35,735 nucleotides of DNA from a virus. Shown piece by piece: positions 1 to 6,992 of this stretch (the stretch's first letter is position 1; the number at the start of each line of letters is the position of its first letter). The notes beneath the pieces were generated by a model, which had not been told where the DNA came from, made no database searches, and was given only the letters and a program-made list of their open reading frames with translations. Made by a program: the position numbers and the translations under genes. The stretch spans positions 1-35,735 of IMG/VR virus record IMGVR_UViG_3300009684_000007; one strand, 5' to 3'.

Positions 1-123
1 CATGACCGGACTCGACCACCTCGCCCGACTTCAATCTGCGGAGGCCATCGCCCATGACAAGGCGATCGCCACCCTTTCACAGGAAACCCTCCTCGCCGCC
101 GCCCAAGACCTTGGCCGACGCCG
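1..123. repeat. Terminal direct repeat, left copy
   Basis: These 123 bases are identical to the last 123 bases of the window (35613-35735). The gene that starts at base 2 overlaps the stop codon of the gene ending at 35617 when the two ends are joined, so the sequence reads through as a circle of about 35,612 bp. The repeat may be an assembly overlap from a circular or circularly permuted molecule, or a genuine short terminal redundancy. The sequence alone cannot separate these. Confidence 0.95.
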
Positions 124-202
124 TGCCCACGACAGGAAGGATCCGGAACAACGCTGGGTCATGGCCCGCAAGGCCGCGCTCCTCCGCCGACTCTCCCGAT
201 AA
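2..202 (+). CDS. Small hypothetical early protein (66 aa)
   Basis: Function not recognised. The product is short, highly charged and predicted helical, rich in Ala, Arg and Leu, with no membrane segment or cysteine. Across the circle join its ATG overlaps the TGA of the preceding 87-residue gene (ATGA), so it is very likely translationally coupled to it and belongs to the early rightward operon that starts near 34.77 kb. Its first 122 bases are repeated at the right end of the window as a partial copy. There is no Shine-Dalgarno sequence; coupling supports the chosen start. Confidence 0.6.
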   Translation: MTGLDHLARLQSAEAIAHDKAIATLSQETLLAAAQDLGRRRAHDRKDPEQRWVMARKAALLRRLSR

Positions 203-248
203 TCGCCCACTGAATGAAACGCCACCAACACCACCCACTCTTCAAACC

Positions 249-650
249 ATGCCTTCCCGTAATTCTCCTTCTCTCTGCCATCCTCTTCCCCCTACTCCGC
301 AAACGCCGGCGGGACCTCCCCCGGCAACACGCCGGATCGACTTCCTTGCGGATTTTCTGGCCGCTCTCCGAAAGCAAAAGGCTCCGCGCCTGACGCTATA
401 CTCGATTCTCTGCACCGTGGCCCGCGCCCCTGCCGGGGGATGCTGGCAGGAGGAAATCGATGCCGTCCTGACCGACTCGGTCACCGGCACCTGCACACGG
501 ATGGGAGAACAAGGCTTGCTCCAGATCACCATGCGCCCGCGCAAGATCGGAAGCCGCCAGCTTCGCCGCTGGCTCTCCCTCACCAAGGAAGGCGAAACCC
601 TCGTCGCCTGTCTCCTCAACCCGAAACTCGGAAAGGGCCTGATTCCATGA
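249..650 (+). CDS. Winged-helix-like early protein (133 aa)
   Basis: The open frame extends further upstream, but that part overlaps the previous gene and is Pro/Ser/Thr-rich like a shadow frame, so I place the start at ATG 249. Residues 1-28 are Pro-rich and likely disordered. From about residue 29 the sequence alternates helix-like segments (DFLADFLAALRK, LTLYSILCTVAR) and ends in a segment 'RRWLSLTKEGETLVACLL' that resembles the wing and last helix of MarR-type winged-helix proteins ('LT.kG..l'). A DNA-binding role in early control or replication is plausible but inferred only. Its TGA overlaps the ATG of the next gene. Confidence 0.55.
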   Translation: MPSRNSPSLCHPLPPTPQTPAGPPPATRRIDFLADFLAALRKQKAPRLTLYSILCTVARAPAGGCWQEEIDAVLTDSVTGTCTRMGEQGLLQITMRPRKIGSRQLRRWLSLTKEGETLVACLLNPKLGKGLIP

Positions 651-877
651 GCCCGAGACTTCGCCAGATCACCGAGGACCGGGCACACGCAGCCTATTGG
701 AAGGCCATTGGTCTCCAAGTCCTCGCCATCCACCTCGGCTTTGCCTCCGTGGCCCTGATCCACGCCCGCAGCCTCTGGGCCATCCTGGTAGTCATAGTCA
801 CTGGGAAACTGGTGGCCGCCTCATGGCGGCAATTCCGCAAAGCCTCCGCGAACTTCCGCTCCCTAGACCTCCCATGA
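647..877 (+). CDS. Small membrane protein (76 aa)
   Basis: Function not recognised. Residues of about 23-41 (LQVLAIHLGFASVALIHA) and 44-58 (WAILVVIVTGKLVAA) look like two closely spaced membrane segments, flanked by a charged N-terminus (SPRLRQITEDRAH) and a basic C-terminus. The ATG at 647 overlaps the TGA of the upstream gene, and its own TGA (875-877) overlaps the ATG of the resolvase gene. It therefore sits in a tightly coupled early operon rather than in the lysis region, which argues against a holin role. It could be a host-takeover or exclusion peptide, but nothing in the sequence decides this. Confidence 0.55.
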   Translation: MSPRLRQITEDRAHAAYWKAIGLQVLAIHLGFASVALIHARSLWAILVVIVTGKLVAASWRQFRKASANFRSLDLP

Positions 878-1548
878 ACTTGGTGCTCCCTCTCCCAGGC
901 AAAAAGCTTTCTCCGAACTCCCGATGCCACCCCATCGCAAAGGCAAGCAGCACCCGCCGGCACCGAGAGGCCGCTTTCTTCGCCACCCTCAAAGCCCTAG
1001 GAGTCGCCAAGGTCCCCACCCGGATCCTCCGGAAAGACGCCAAAGCCCTTGGCATCACCAAGGCCGGACGAAACTCCGCCTTCTACCAGAGACTCAGCAG
1101 CCTCCTCCACCCGGACCCGCCACCCACCTTCACCCGCTACGCCCTCACCTTCCACTTCCCTACCGCCCGAGATAGGGATGACGACAACGCCGCCGCCACC
1201 TTCAAGGCCTACCGTGACGGAATCGCCGACGCCCTCCGGGTCAATGACAGCACGTTCATTCTCTTACACGCCCCCTCTCTTTACATCACTCCCGAGGCCC
1301 CCCGGTTAGAAGTTGAGTTGATCGTTCCGGCCACGGAATCCCCGTCTGATAACGCTGAGCAGCTTCAATGGATCGACGCCGGGAAATGGCTTCCCATGGG
1401 TCCTCACTGTGTCCTGGCCACCGACATGGAGACGCACTTCATCGCCGTCTGGGACGGCATCGAATGGAGCAACGCCTGGACGGACGAAGCCATCGATTCG
1501 TTCATCACCCACTGGATGGAACTCCCCGACCCACCCGCAGGTGAATGA
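874..1548 (+). CDS. rusA: RusA-like Holliday junction resolvase with DUF551-like C-terminal tail
   Basis: The N-terminus 'LPLPGKKLSPNSR' and the acidic cluster near residues 100-105 (D100, D102-D104, N105), followed by 'GIADALRVND' at about 115-125, match the RusA family (PF05866), metal-dependent endonucleases that cut Holliday junctions and branched DNA. In phages this role usually serves recombination or clearing DNA before packaging. The start at ATG 874 overlaps the preceding TGA and places the family's N-terminal motif at residue 4. Residues from about 163 to the end ('WIDAGKWLP...ITHWMELPDPP') resemble the DUF551 domain, usually a stand-alone small phage protein, so this looks like a fusion. 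Total length 224 aa is longer than typical RusA (about 120 aa). Its end overlaps the next ATG. Confidence 0.85.
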   Translation: MNLVLPLPGKKLSPNSRCHPIAKASSTRRHREAAFFATLKALGVAKVPTRILRKDAKALGITKAGRNSAFYQRLSSLLHPDPPPTFTRYALTFHFPTARDRDDDNAAATFKAYRDGIADALRVNDSTFILLHAPSLYITPEAPRLEVELIVPATESPSDNAEQLQWIDAGKWLPMGPHCVLATDMETHFIAVWDGIEWSNAWTDEAIDSFITHWMELPDPPAGE

Positions 1549-2225
1549 GCAAGGCCCCCTTTCCCAACCCTCTCGACATGGCCACCCTGGAGGCCTTCTG
1601 TCACCCGGTGCCAGGCAATGACCTCGCGGCGCCGGTCCGGATCGGTGCGGAGATCGTGGCGGCCAACGGTTTCCTCGCCCTCCGTGCCCATCGTGGCCGG
1701 TGGCTGGATTCAGATTTCCCGGAACCTTCCGCCGGTCAACTCCGGCGGATCGATGCACTGCCATGGGAATCCGCCGCCCACCTTCCGGAATTCTGGCAAC
1801 CGCTTGAGCTCATCAAAGCCCACCTCTTCCGTTTCGCTCCCATTGGTCCCTGGGCGATCGACAAGCACGGCCACCCCACCGGACGGTTATGTCCCACCCC
1901 CGTGTGGAAATGCGGAGACGCCCACCCGGTGCGGCTTTCCTTCCTTCAACTCATCTCCCGACTCCCCAGGGCGGAAGTGTTCGTCGGCCCACAAGGCAAT
2001 CGCCGACCGCTCTATTTCCGCTGCACCGGTGCCCGAGGGATCGTGGCTGCGGATGTTCGCCTCGAGACGTTTTCCTTTTCCGTTTTCCAACCCACCACCG
2101 ACCGCATGGACGGCTCCCTCGTCTATGCCGCCACACGGAAGCCCACCGATGCCGCTCCCCGGCCACGTATGGCCCTCCTACCAGAGCAGAAGCCCTGGCC
2201 CCCGGTGGACATGACTGACGCCTGA
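1545..2225 (+). CDS. Hypothetical early protein (226 aa)
   Basis: I do not recognise a family with confidence. The protein alternates hydrophobic strands and polar turns, with segments such as 'GFLALRAHRGRW', 'RAEVFVGPQGNRRPLYFRCTGARGIVAA' split over residues of about 140-170, and a Pro-rich C-terminus. The part around 'RPLYFRCTG' vaguely recalls the last domain of beta-clamp-like proteins found in some phages, but the match is too weak to call. It lies between the resolvase and the replication initiator, starts in an ATGA overlap with the resolvase stop, and ends 23 bp before the next gene. A role in DNA metabolism is a context inference only. Confidence 0.55.
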   Translation: MSKAPFPNPLDMATLEAFCHPVPGNDLAAPVRIGAEIVAANGFLALRAHRGRWLDSDFPEPSAGQLRRIDALPWESAAHLPEFWQPLELIKAHLFRFAPIGPWAIDKHGHPTGRLCPTPVWKCGDAHPVRLSFLQLISRLPRAEVFVGPQGNRRPLYFRCTGARGIVAADVRLETFSFSVFQPTTDRMDGSLVYAATRKPTDAAPRPRMALLPEQKPWPPVDMTDA

Positions 2226-2248
2226 CCCCTCTCCCTACACCTACACAC

Positions 2249-3037
2249 ATGAAACGATTCACCGACACCGACATCTGGCACCGGAAACCCTGGCACCGGA
2301 AACTCCCCTGCCGCCTCAAATGCCTCTGGCGCTTTCTCTGCGATACCTGCGATGCCGCCGGAGTCATCGCGCCCGACTGGGAACTCGCCTCGTTCAATAT
2401 CGGCGAACCGGTAGACGAGACGGACCTCGTGCACTTCGGAGCCAGAATCCGGCACCTTGAAAATGGCAAGCTTTGGCTCGTCAAATTCATCGATTTCCAG
2501 TATGGCGAACTCTCCTCAAAGTGCCGGCCTCACGACCGAGTCTTCTCCTCCATTCGGAAAAACGGCTTACCCTATCCAGCCAACCCCAATACCCTATCCG
2601 ATAACCTATCCCAAAGGGTAGGAACTACCCTTGTGGAAGAGGAAGAGGATAAAGAAGAGGAAGAGGACAGGAAAGGGGTGCAGGGGAAAACCAATTCCCG
2701 AACGCCGACCAGCCGTGACATCACCGCCGAGCAAATCGTCACCGCCTACCCCCGCCGCCAAGGCCAGACCGAGGCACTGCGGATCGTCACCCAGCACCTC
2801 CGCGCCGGCGACGACGCCGATGCCATGCTCGCCGGCACCCGCTCCATCGCCGCCGTGGTCGCCGAGCTACCAGGCGGAGCCAACAACGCCTTCGTCCCCG
2901 CCGCCGACAAGTTCTTCCACGGCAAGCGCTGGAAAGACGATCCAGCCACCTGGAAGCGCAGCAGCGGCCGGAATGGCGAAGTCCGCAAGCCCCCCGGCGG
3001 ACGCATCCCTGAAGCCCAAGAACTCCCGATAGCATGA
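2249..3037 (+). CDS. Replication initiator / replisome organiser (lambda O-like role)
   Basis: The N-terminus 'MKRFTDTDIWHRKPW' followed by 'LKCLWRFLCDTCDAAGVI' (residues about 24-41) is characteristic of phage replisome-organiser proteins that bind the origin and recruit a helicase loader. Residues of about 130-141 form an acidic linker (EEEEDKEEEED). The C-terminal part (about 155-235) carries the pattern 'AYPRR...FVPAADKFFHGKRWKDDPATW' shared by many phage initiators. It overlaps by 4 bp with a DnaC-like loader, the usual partner, which strongly supports the role. The gene contains repeats at 2568-2630 that look like iterons, as in lambda where the origin lies inside gene O. Length 262 aa is normal for the group. 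Confidence 0.8.
   Translation: MKRFTDTDIWHRKPWHRKLPCRLKCLWRFLCDTCDAAGVIAPDWELASFNIGEPVDETDLVHFGARIRHLENGKLWLVKFIDFQYGELSSKCRPHDRVFSSIRKNGLPYPANPNTLSDNLSQRVGTTLVEEEEDKEEEEDRKGVQGKTNSRTPTSRDITAEQIVTAYPRRQGQTEALRIVTQHLRAGDDADAMLAGTRSIAAVVAELPGGANNAFVPAADKFFHGKRWKDDPATWKRSSGRNGEVRKPPGGRIPEAQELPIA
2568..2690. other. Candidate replication origin: iterons plus purine-rich tract inside the initiator gene
   Basis: Three near-identical direct repeats occur here: TACCCTATCC at 2568-2577 and 2590-2599, and TAACCTATCC at 2602-2611. They are followed at once by a perfect inverted repeat, GGGTAG-GAA-CTACCC (2616-2630), whose GGGTA matches the repeat in reverse. Next comes a strand-biased purine tract (about 2635-2685) that encodes the acidic Glu/Asp linker. 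Iterons beside an easily melted tract within the initiator gene is the lambda-type origin arrangement. Assignment as origin is inference from this layout. Confidence 0.5.
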
Positions 3038-3786
3038 CCCCTACCCTTGCCACCACGGACTGCAAGACTTGCGGCGCACCCTACGACTATGAGCCCCTCA
3101 TGATCGCAGGTTGGGACCTTGGCCGCACCATCACCCCGGTTTGCGAGGGCTGCTACGCCCAGCAGATCGCCGCGGAAGAAGCCGCCGCTGCCGAGGCGGA
3201 GAAAGCCGCGCGCCGCGCCAAGGTCATCGCCACCATCGATCCCGAACTCCTCCCCAAGGAATTCGACGACGACGGCACCGACCTCTACCACCCGGAATTC
3301 CCCTTGGCCAAGTATCACCAGATTCGCGCCTGGAGGCCCGGGAACCGCGGTGACTGGCTTGCCCTCATCGGTCCCTCAGGATACTGCAAAACGCGCATCC
3401 TTGCCCTTGTCGCGGCCCGGATCATCCTCACGGGAGGGAACGTCACCTGGACCACCGCCACCCGGCTGAATACCGAGGCACGGAACACCAGGAGCCCGGA
3501 TCACCAAACCGCCGCCCTCGCCCGCCAACACCTGTCGGCGTGCAAGTTCGCCCCCTTCCTCATCATCGACGACATCGGGAAAAACGAATGGTCGCCCGCC
3601 TTCGAGACTCACTTTTTCGAAATCCTCGACCACCGGAAAACCCGCCGCCTCCCCATCGCCTACTCCGCCAACGCGCATCCCAAGGAATTCCACCTCTGCA
3701 TTTCCGCCCTGAATGCCGACCCCATCATCCGCCGCCTCCTTGAGCGCACCGCCCTGGTCGACTTTACCCCCTCCTCCCAACCATGA
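3034..3786 (+). CDS. DnaC-like helicase loader ATPase with N-terminal zinc finger
   Basis: This AAA+ ATPase is expected to load the host replicative helicase at the phage origin with the adjacent initiator. Cys10, Cys13, Cys37 and Cys40 (CKTC...CEGC) form a probable zinc ribbon. A Lys/Arg/Glu/Ala-rich helix follows at about 44-65. Walker A is at residues 113-120 (GPSGYCKT), a variant with Tyr-Cys before the catalytic Lys-Thr. Walker B is at about 175-182 (FLIIDDIG). 'IIRRLLERT' near the C-terminus fits the arginine-finger/sensor region of DnaC/IstB-type proteins. Length 250 aa is typical. The ATG overlaps the TGA of the initiator gene and its own TGA overlaps the next ATG, so the three are a coupled replication module. 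Confidence 0.85.
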   Translation: MTPTLATTDCKTCGAPYDYEPLMIAGWDLGRTITPVCEGCYAQQIAAEEAAAAEAEKAARRAKVIATIDPELLPKEFDDDGTDLYHPEFPLAKYHQIRAWRPGNRGDWLALIGPSGYCKTRILALVAARIILTGGNVTWTTATRLNTEARNTRSPDHQTAALARQHLSACKFAPFLIIDDIGKNEWSPAFETHFFEILDHRKTRRLPIAYSANAHPKEFHLCISALNADPIIRRLLERTALVDFTPSSQP

Positions 3787-3971
3787 ACGCCCGCGAAGTC
3801 CAGCACGACCTTGAACTCGCCGCGTGGCAGATGGCAGAGGCCACCACCTTGGAACGGAAAGCTGCCAAGCTCCGACTGGAAGCCACCAAGACCATTGCCT
3901 CCGCCGCCGCCCAACTCAAGCAGGCCATCGAGACGGCCACCAACCGTCAACCCTCACTCAAATCCGCATGA
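3783..3971 (+). CDS. Small coiled-coil protein (62 aa)
   Basis: Function not recognised. Nearly the whole chain is predicted helical, with heptad-like Leu/Ala spacing (LELAAWQMAEATTLERKAAK) and no membrane segment. It starts in an ATGA overlap with the helicase loader gene and its stop overlaps the next ATG, so it is part of the replication operon. Similar small helical proteins between helicase loader and terminase genes are common in temperate phages and usually uncharacterised. Confidence 0.55.
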   Translation: MNAREVQHDLELAAWQMAEATTLERKAAKLRLEATKTIASAAAQLKQAIETATNRQPSLKSA

Positions 3972-4357
3972 CCCAGCCCGAGCTATTCCCCGAACATGCC
4001 CTAGCACCGATGCGTGCCAAAGCCATCAGCAAGGCAAATGAGCGTGTTGCCGCCACCCTGCGCGCACTTTCCCGAGAAGACTTCACCCTTGCCCTCCAGA
4101 GCGCCCTCCAGAGCGAGGGCGTCAGCTTCTCCGCCTGGGCCATCATGATTGCTATCCAGCATGCTGAAAAGCCGGTGTCCATCGTCATCCTCTCCACCCG
4201 GATCGCCCTCGGCTACCACGCCATTTGTAACCAGGCGAACCGCACTCTCTGGTTCGATCGGGTTTATACCGGCAGCCTCGTCTGTCTCGACCTCACCACC
4301 GCTGCGCGCGAAAAGCTCCGCCGCGTAGCCCAACGCCTCGCCACCCACCATGTCTAA
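3968..4357 (+). CDS. Winged-helix-like regulator candidate (129 aa)
   Basis: The start at ATG 3968 overlaps the previous stop. The N-terminal part (about 15-40) is a helix. Residues of about 55-125 show a run compatible with a winged helix: 'SAWAIMIAIQHAEKPVSIVILSTRIALGY' is split over two helices, 'ICNQANRTLWFDRV' could be a recognition helix, and 'VCLDLTTAAREKLRRV' resembles the closing strand and helix ('LT..G...l') of MarR-like folds. It is the last gene before the terminase, where lambdoid-like phages often place a late regulator, so it is a candidate activator for the late genes. That role is inference; no family match is claimed. Confidence 0.5.
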   Translation: MTQPELFPEHALAPMRAKAISKANERVAATLRALSREDFTLALQSALQSEGVSFSAWAIMIAIQHAEKPVSIVILSTRIALGYHAICNQANRTLWFDRVYTGSLVCLDLTTAAREKLRRVAQRLATHHV

Positions 4358-4850
4358 GCATCCCATCCCAAAAGATCCACACCACCAGCGTTTCGCCGAC
4401 TTGGTGCTCGAGGGAAAATCCTTCACCGATGCCTACCTGGGCGCTGGCTACAAAGTCAACCGCGTCAACGCCGCCTCCGCCGGAAAACGCATGCGGAAGC
4501 GTCTCGACGTGGAGGCCTACATTCAAAGCATCCAGGCCCAAGCCGCCGACGACTCCGTCCTCACCCTCCTCGAGAAGCGACGCTTTCTCGCCCGCATCGT
4601 CCGCACCGGACTGGCCAGCATCGACCCCGCCGACCCGGACGACAAAAACGCCGACCTCGTCAAATCCTACGCCTCCAACGAATCGGAATCCTCCTCCTCC
4701 ACCCGCTTCGAAAAGCACGACCCACTCAAAGCCATCGAAATCGACAACAAACTCGACGCAGCCTCTCCCGAAAACGAATCAGCCCACGAACTCACCAATG
4801 CGATCCTCGCCCTAGCCGGGAAAAGTGTCCTGCCGGAGGACCGGATGTGA
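4350..4850 (+). CDS. terS: Terminase small subunit
   Basis: The protein recognises phage DNA and hands it to the large subunit for packaging. Residues of about 10-60 (from 'HQRFADLVLEGKSFTDAYLGAGY' in two pieces through 'SAGKRMRKRLDVEAYIQ') match the N-terminal helix-turn-helix region of the Terminase_2 family (PF03592). The 'DPLKAIEIDNKL' stretch near residue 128 is also usual for that family. The 166-aa length is normal. It overlaps the end of the preceding gene by 8 bp and overlaps the large subunit start, and the pair order (small then large) is standard. Confidence 0.85.
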   Translation: MSKHPIPKDPHHQRFADLVLEGKSFTDAYLGAGYKVNRVNAASAGKRMRKRLDVEAYIQSIQAQAADDSVLTLLEKRRFLARIVRTGLASIDPADPDDKNADLVKSYASNESESSSSTRFEKHDPLKAIEIDNKLDAASPENESAHELTNAILALAGKSVLPEDRM

Positions 4851-6441
4851 CAGTAACAAGCCATTGATCGACCTCCGCAATACCCCTGCGGCCTCCCGTG
4901 CCTGGCGAGTCTCGAATCTCTACACGATCCGGGATGCGGATGGGCGGCTCGTCTCATTCGATCCAAATCTCGCGCAGCGCCGGTTCTACAACCACCTCTG
5001 GTATTGCAACCACGTCCTCAAGGCCCGGAAACTGGGATTTTCCACTCTGATCGAGATCCTCAACCTCGACGACCTCCTCTTCACCACCACCGGCCTATCG
5101 GCAGGAATCATCGACTACACGATCGAGGATGCGGAATCGAAGCTCTCCATGATGGTCACCGCCTACGAGCACCTCGACGACGGAGACATTCACCCCCTCA
5201 CCTACAAGCTCGGAGCCCTCATCAAGAAAGCCATCAAGCTCGAATCCCGCGCCACCCGGAAACTCCAATTCTCCAATGGCTCCCGCGCTCAATGCTCCAC
5301 CTCGCTGCGCGGCTCTACCCCAAACCGCCTCCATGTTTCCGAACTCGGGAAAACCGCCGTTTGGGCTCCCATCAAGGCCCGGGAAATCGTGAACGGTGCC
5401 TTCAACTCCATGACGCCGGGGAACGTCCGGAACATCGAGAGCACCCACGAAGGTGGGAAGGTGGGGGAACACTACCGCCTCCTGCAGAACTGCATGCGCC
5501 AGGACCCCGCCACCCTTTCCCAGATCGATTCCCGCTTCCACTTCTTCCCCTGGTATGAGGATCCGCGCTACGTCCTCGACTACCACGGCCAGCCGATCCG
5601 ACCGGAGATTCTGAAATACGGAGAACGCCTCCACCGCGAAATCGGAGTCTCCCTCACCCTTCCGCAACTCTTCTGGTATGACCGCAAGCACATGGAACAA
5701 GGCCACGGCATGAAAAAGGAATTCCCCTCCACCCCCGGCGAAGCCTTCGAGGCGATGGCGGAGAATGCCATCTACGGAAAAGAAATGGCAGACCTCCGCG
5801 CCGCCGGTCGAATCTGCGACTTCGGCCAAGAACTCTCCGACCCGCTCTTCACCTTCTGGGACATCGGCCTCTCCGACTACTGCTCCAAGTGGCTCATCCA
5901 GCAGGTAGGCCGGCACTTCCTCGTTCTCGATTGGTTCGAGACCGACGGCGCCGGGGCTGGCGTCCACGTCGACCAAATCCGCCGATGGGAAGCCAAATGG
6001 GGCCGCCCCATCGCGGTGAACTTCCTCCCGCACGATGCCAACAAGCGCAGCCCAAACGACGGCAAGAGCTTCCTCCAGACCCTCATCGAAGCCGGACTCG
6101 CCAACTGCCGCGTGGTCCCGCGCACGCCGGACGTCTGGATCGGCATTGGCCACACCCGCGAAGTCCTCCCGCATTGCTGGTTCAACAAGACCCACTGCGA
6201 CACCGCCCGCATCAAGGACGGCGAGGAATTCCCCAGCGGCATCGCCTGCCTGGAGGGATACCAGAAGCACCTCAACCCCGCCGGCACCACCATCCGCGAG
6301 ATGCCCAAGCACGATCTTTTCTCACACTCCGCCGATGCCTTCCGCACCTTCGGAGAAGCCCGCCACCTCGGAATGCTGGAAGCCGCCCACAGCCCCCAGG
6401 TGAAACCAAGAACCATTGGCGGCCCCCGATCAAGACGATGA
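4825..6441 (+). CDS. terL: Terminase large subunit (packaging ATPase/nuclease)
   Basis: This is the motor that drives DNA into the procapsid through the portal and cuts it. The ATPase has the variant P-loop 'ARKLGFST' at about residues 67-74, a form frequent in Terminase_6-type proteins. The RNase H-like nuclease begins with 'WDIGLSD' near residue 345 (Asp346 a probable metal ligand), followed by 'PHDANK' near 403 and 'HSADAFR' near 501-507, whose Asp completes the site. The longest reading frame starts at GTG 4825 within the small-subunit gene. TTG 4864, just before 'IDLRNTP', is an alternative; neither has a ribosome binding site. The end overlaps the next ATG. Confidence 0.9.
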   Translation: MSCRRTGCDSNKPLIDLRNTPAASRAWRVSNLYTIRDADGRLVSFDPNLAQRRFYNHLWYCNHVLKARKLGFSTLIEILNLDDLLFTTTGLSAGIIDYTIEDAESKLSMMVTAYEHLDDGDIHPLTYKLGALIKKAIKLESRATRKLQFSNGSRAQCSTSLRGSTPNRLHVSELGKTAVWAPIKAREIVNGAFNSMTPGNVRNIESTHEGGKVGEHYRLLQNCMRQDPATLSQIDSRFHFFPWYEDPRYVLDYHGQPIRPEILKYGERLHREIGVSLTLPQLFWYDRKHMEQGHGMKKEFPSTPGEAFEAMAENAIYGKEMADLRAAGRICDFGQELSDPLFTFWDIGLSDYCSKWLIQQVGRHFLVLDWFETDGAGAGVHVDQIRRWEAKWGRPIAVNFLPHDANKRSPNDGKSFLQTLIEAGLANCRVVPRTPDVWIGIGHTREVLPHCWFNKTHCDTARIKDGEEFPSGIACLEGYQKHLNPAGTTIREMPKHDLFSHSADAFRTFGEARHLGMLEAAHSPQVKPRTIGGPRSRR

Positions 6442-6782
6442 CCCCCTACCTCCGCGCCTTCCAGGCCTACCACCGGGACGGGGAACCCCACATCCCCTGG
6501 ACGACCGCGCTGGATTTCCACCTCCAACATGGAACGGTGATTTCCTCTCCGGACGCTTTCGCCATGTTCCGGCCGGTCGACTGGGAAGCACCGGACGCAG
6601 AGCACCTTTCGCTCATCGCCTTCCCACCCTCCCATGCCGTGCACGTCTGGGCCGCTGCCGGTCCCCTCGCCGGAATTCTCTACCTCTCCCGCATCGAGAC
6701 TCACGCCAGCTTCCAGCGCCGAAACTCCCGCCTCCACCGCGTGGAACTTCGCCACCTGTTCAAACGACGGGCGCACCCGTAG
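6438..6782 (+). CDS. Hypothetical protein between terminase and portal (114 aa)
   Basis: Function not recognised. The chain is a compact mixture of helices and strands, with 'HAVHVWAAAGPLAGILYLSRIE' spread over about 75-95, a hydrophobic core stretch that could recall an acetyltransferase-like strand-helix, although the family motif is absent. Small proteins of this size lie between terminase and portal in many T7/BPP-1-like podoviruses. The ATG overlaps the terminase TGA. The last codons (Arg-His-Leu-Phe-Lys) contain the GCCACCTGTTCAA element that I treat as a control site for the following genes. Confidence 0.6.
   Translation: MTPYLRAFQAYHRDGEPHIPWTTALDFHLQHGTVISSPDAFAMFRPVDWEAPDAEHLSLIAFPPSHAVHVWAAAGPLAGILYLSRIETHASFQRRNSRLHRVELRHLFKRRAHP
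6751..6763 (+). promoter_or_regulatory. GCCACCTGTTCAA element, copy A
   Basis: This is the first of four exact copies of the 13-mer GCCACCTGTTCAA. It lies at the 3' end of the preceding gene, 37 nt before the ATG at 6801 that opens the portal block. A 7-bp stem (CCCGTAG / CTACGGG, 6776-6797) follows, ending 3 nt before the start codon. The conserved distance to the start in copies A, C and D suggests a promoter element, but no convincing shared -10 sequence is visible. Confidence 0.5.
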
Positions 6783-6800
6783 CCGGTAGCCTACGGGGAA

Positions 6801-6992
6801 ATGGGATCCTCCAAAGCACCCCCGCCTCCGCCGCCTCCGCCGCCTCCAGTCTCCGCCACCGGAGCCGATCAGGCACAGGCCGCCATCGATGCAAAGAAAA
6901 GGGAGAGAGGTCGCTATGACTTTTCCAAAACCCTCCTTGCGCCCGGAAGTCTCGCCTCCATGCCGGACGGCACCAAAACCACCCTCGGATGA
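6801..6992 (+). CDS. Polyproline small protein upstream of portal (63 aa)
   Basis: Residues of about 7-16 are a run of ten prolines, followed by an Ala/Gln helix and a basic stretch (KKRERGRYDFS). The ending 'LLAPGSL...' resembles the 'tilTG' endings of small proteins that commonly precede portal genes in podoviruses. Its function is unknown, but the conserved position suggests a virion or assembly role. It starts 37 nt after GCCACCTGTTCAA copy A, and its TGA overlaps the ATG of the portal gene. GGGGAA directly before the ATG is too close to act as a normal ribosome binding site. Confidence 0.7.
   Translation: MGSSKAPPPPPPPPPPVSATGADQAQAAIDAKKRERGRYDFSKTLLAPGSLASMPDGTKTTLG

Noticed and set aside
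5095-6312. Long leftward ORF opposite the terminase (405 codons)
   Set aside because: It is a mirror of the G/C third-base bias of terL: Val/Gly/Glu/Asp-rich with no motif or context. The same applies to the leftward frames at 10724-12223 and 28772-30232.
6751-6763. Sigma-54 (-24/-12) promoter reading of the GCCACCTGTTCAA element
   Set aside because: Neither strand gives the GG...GC doublets at the required spacing.
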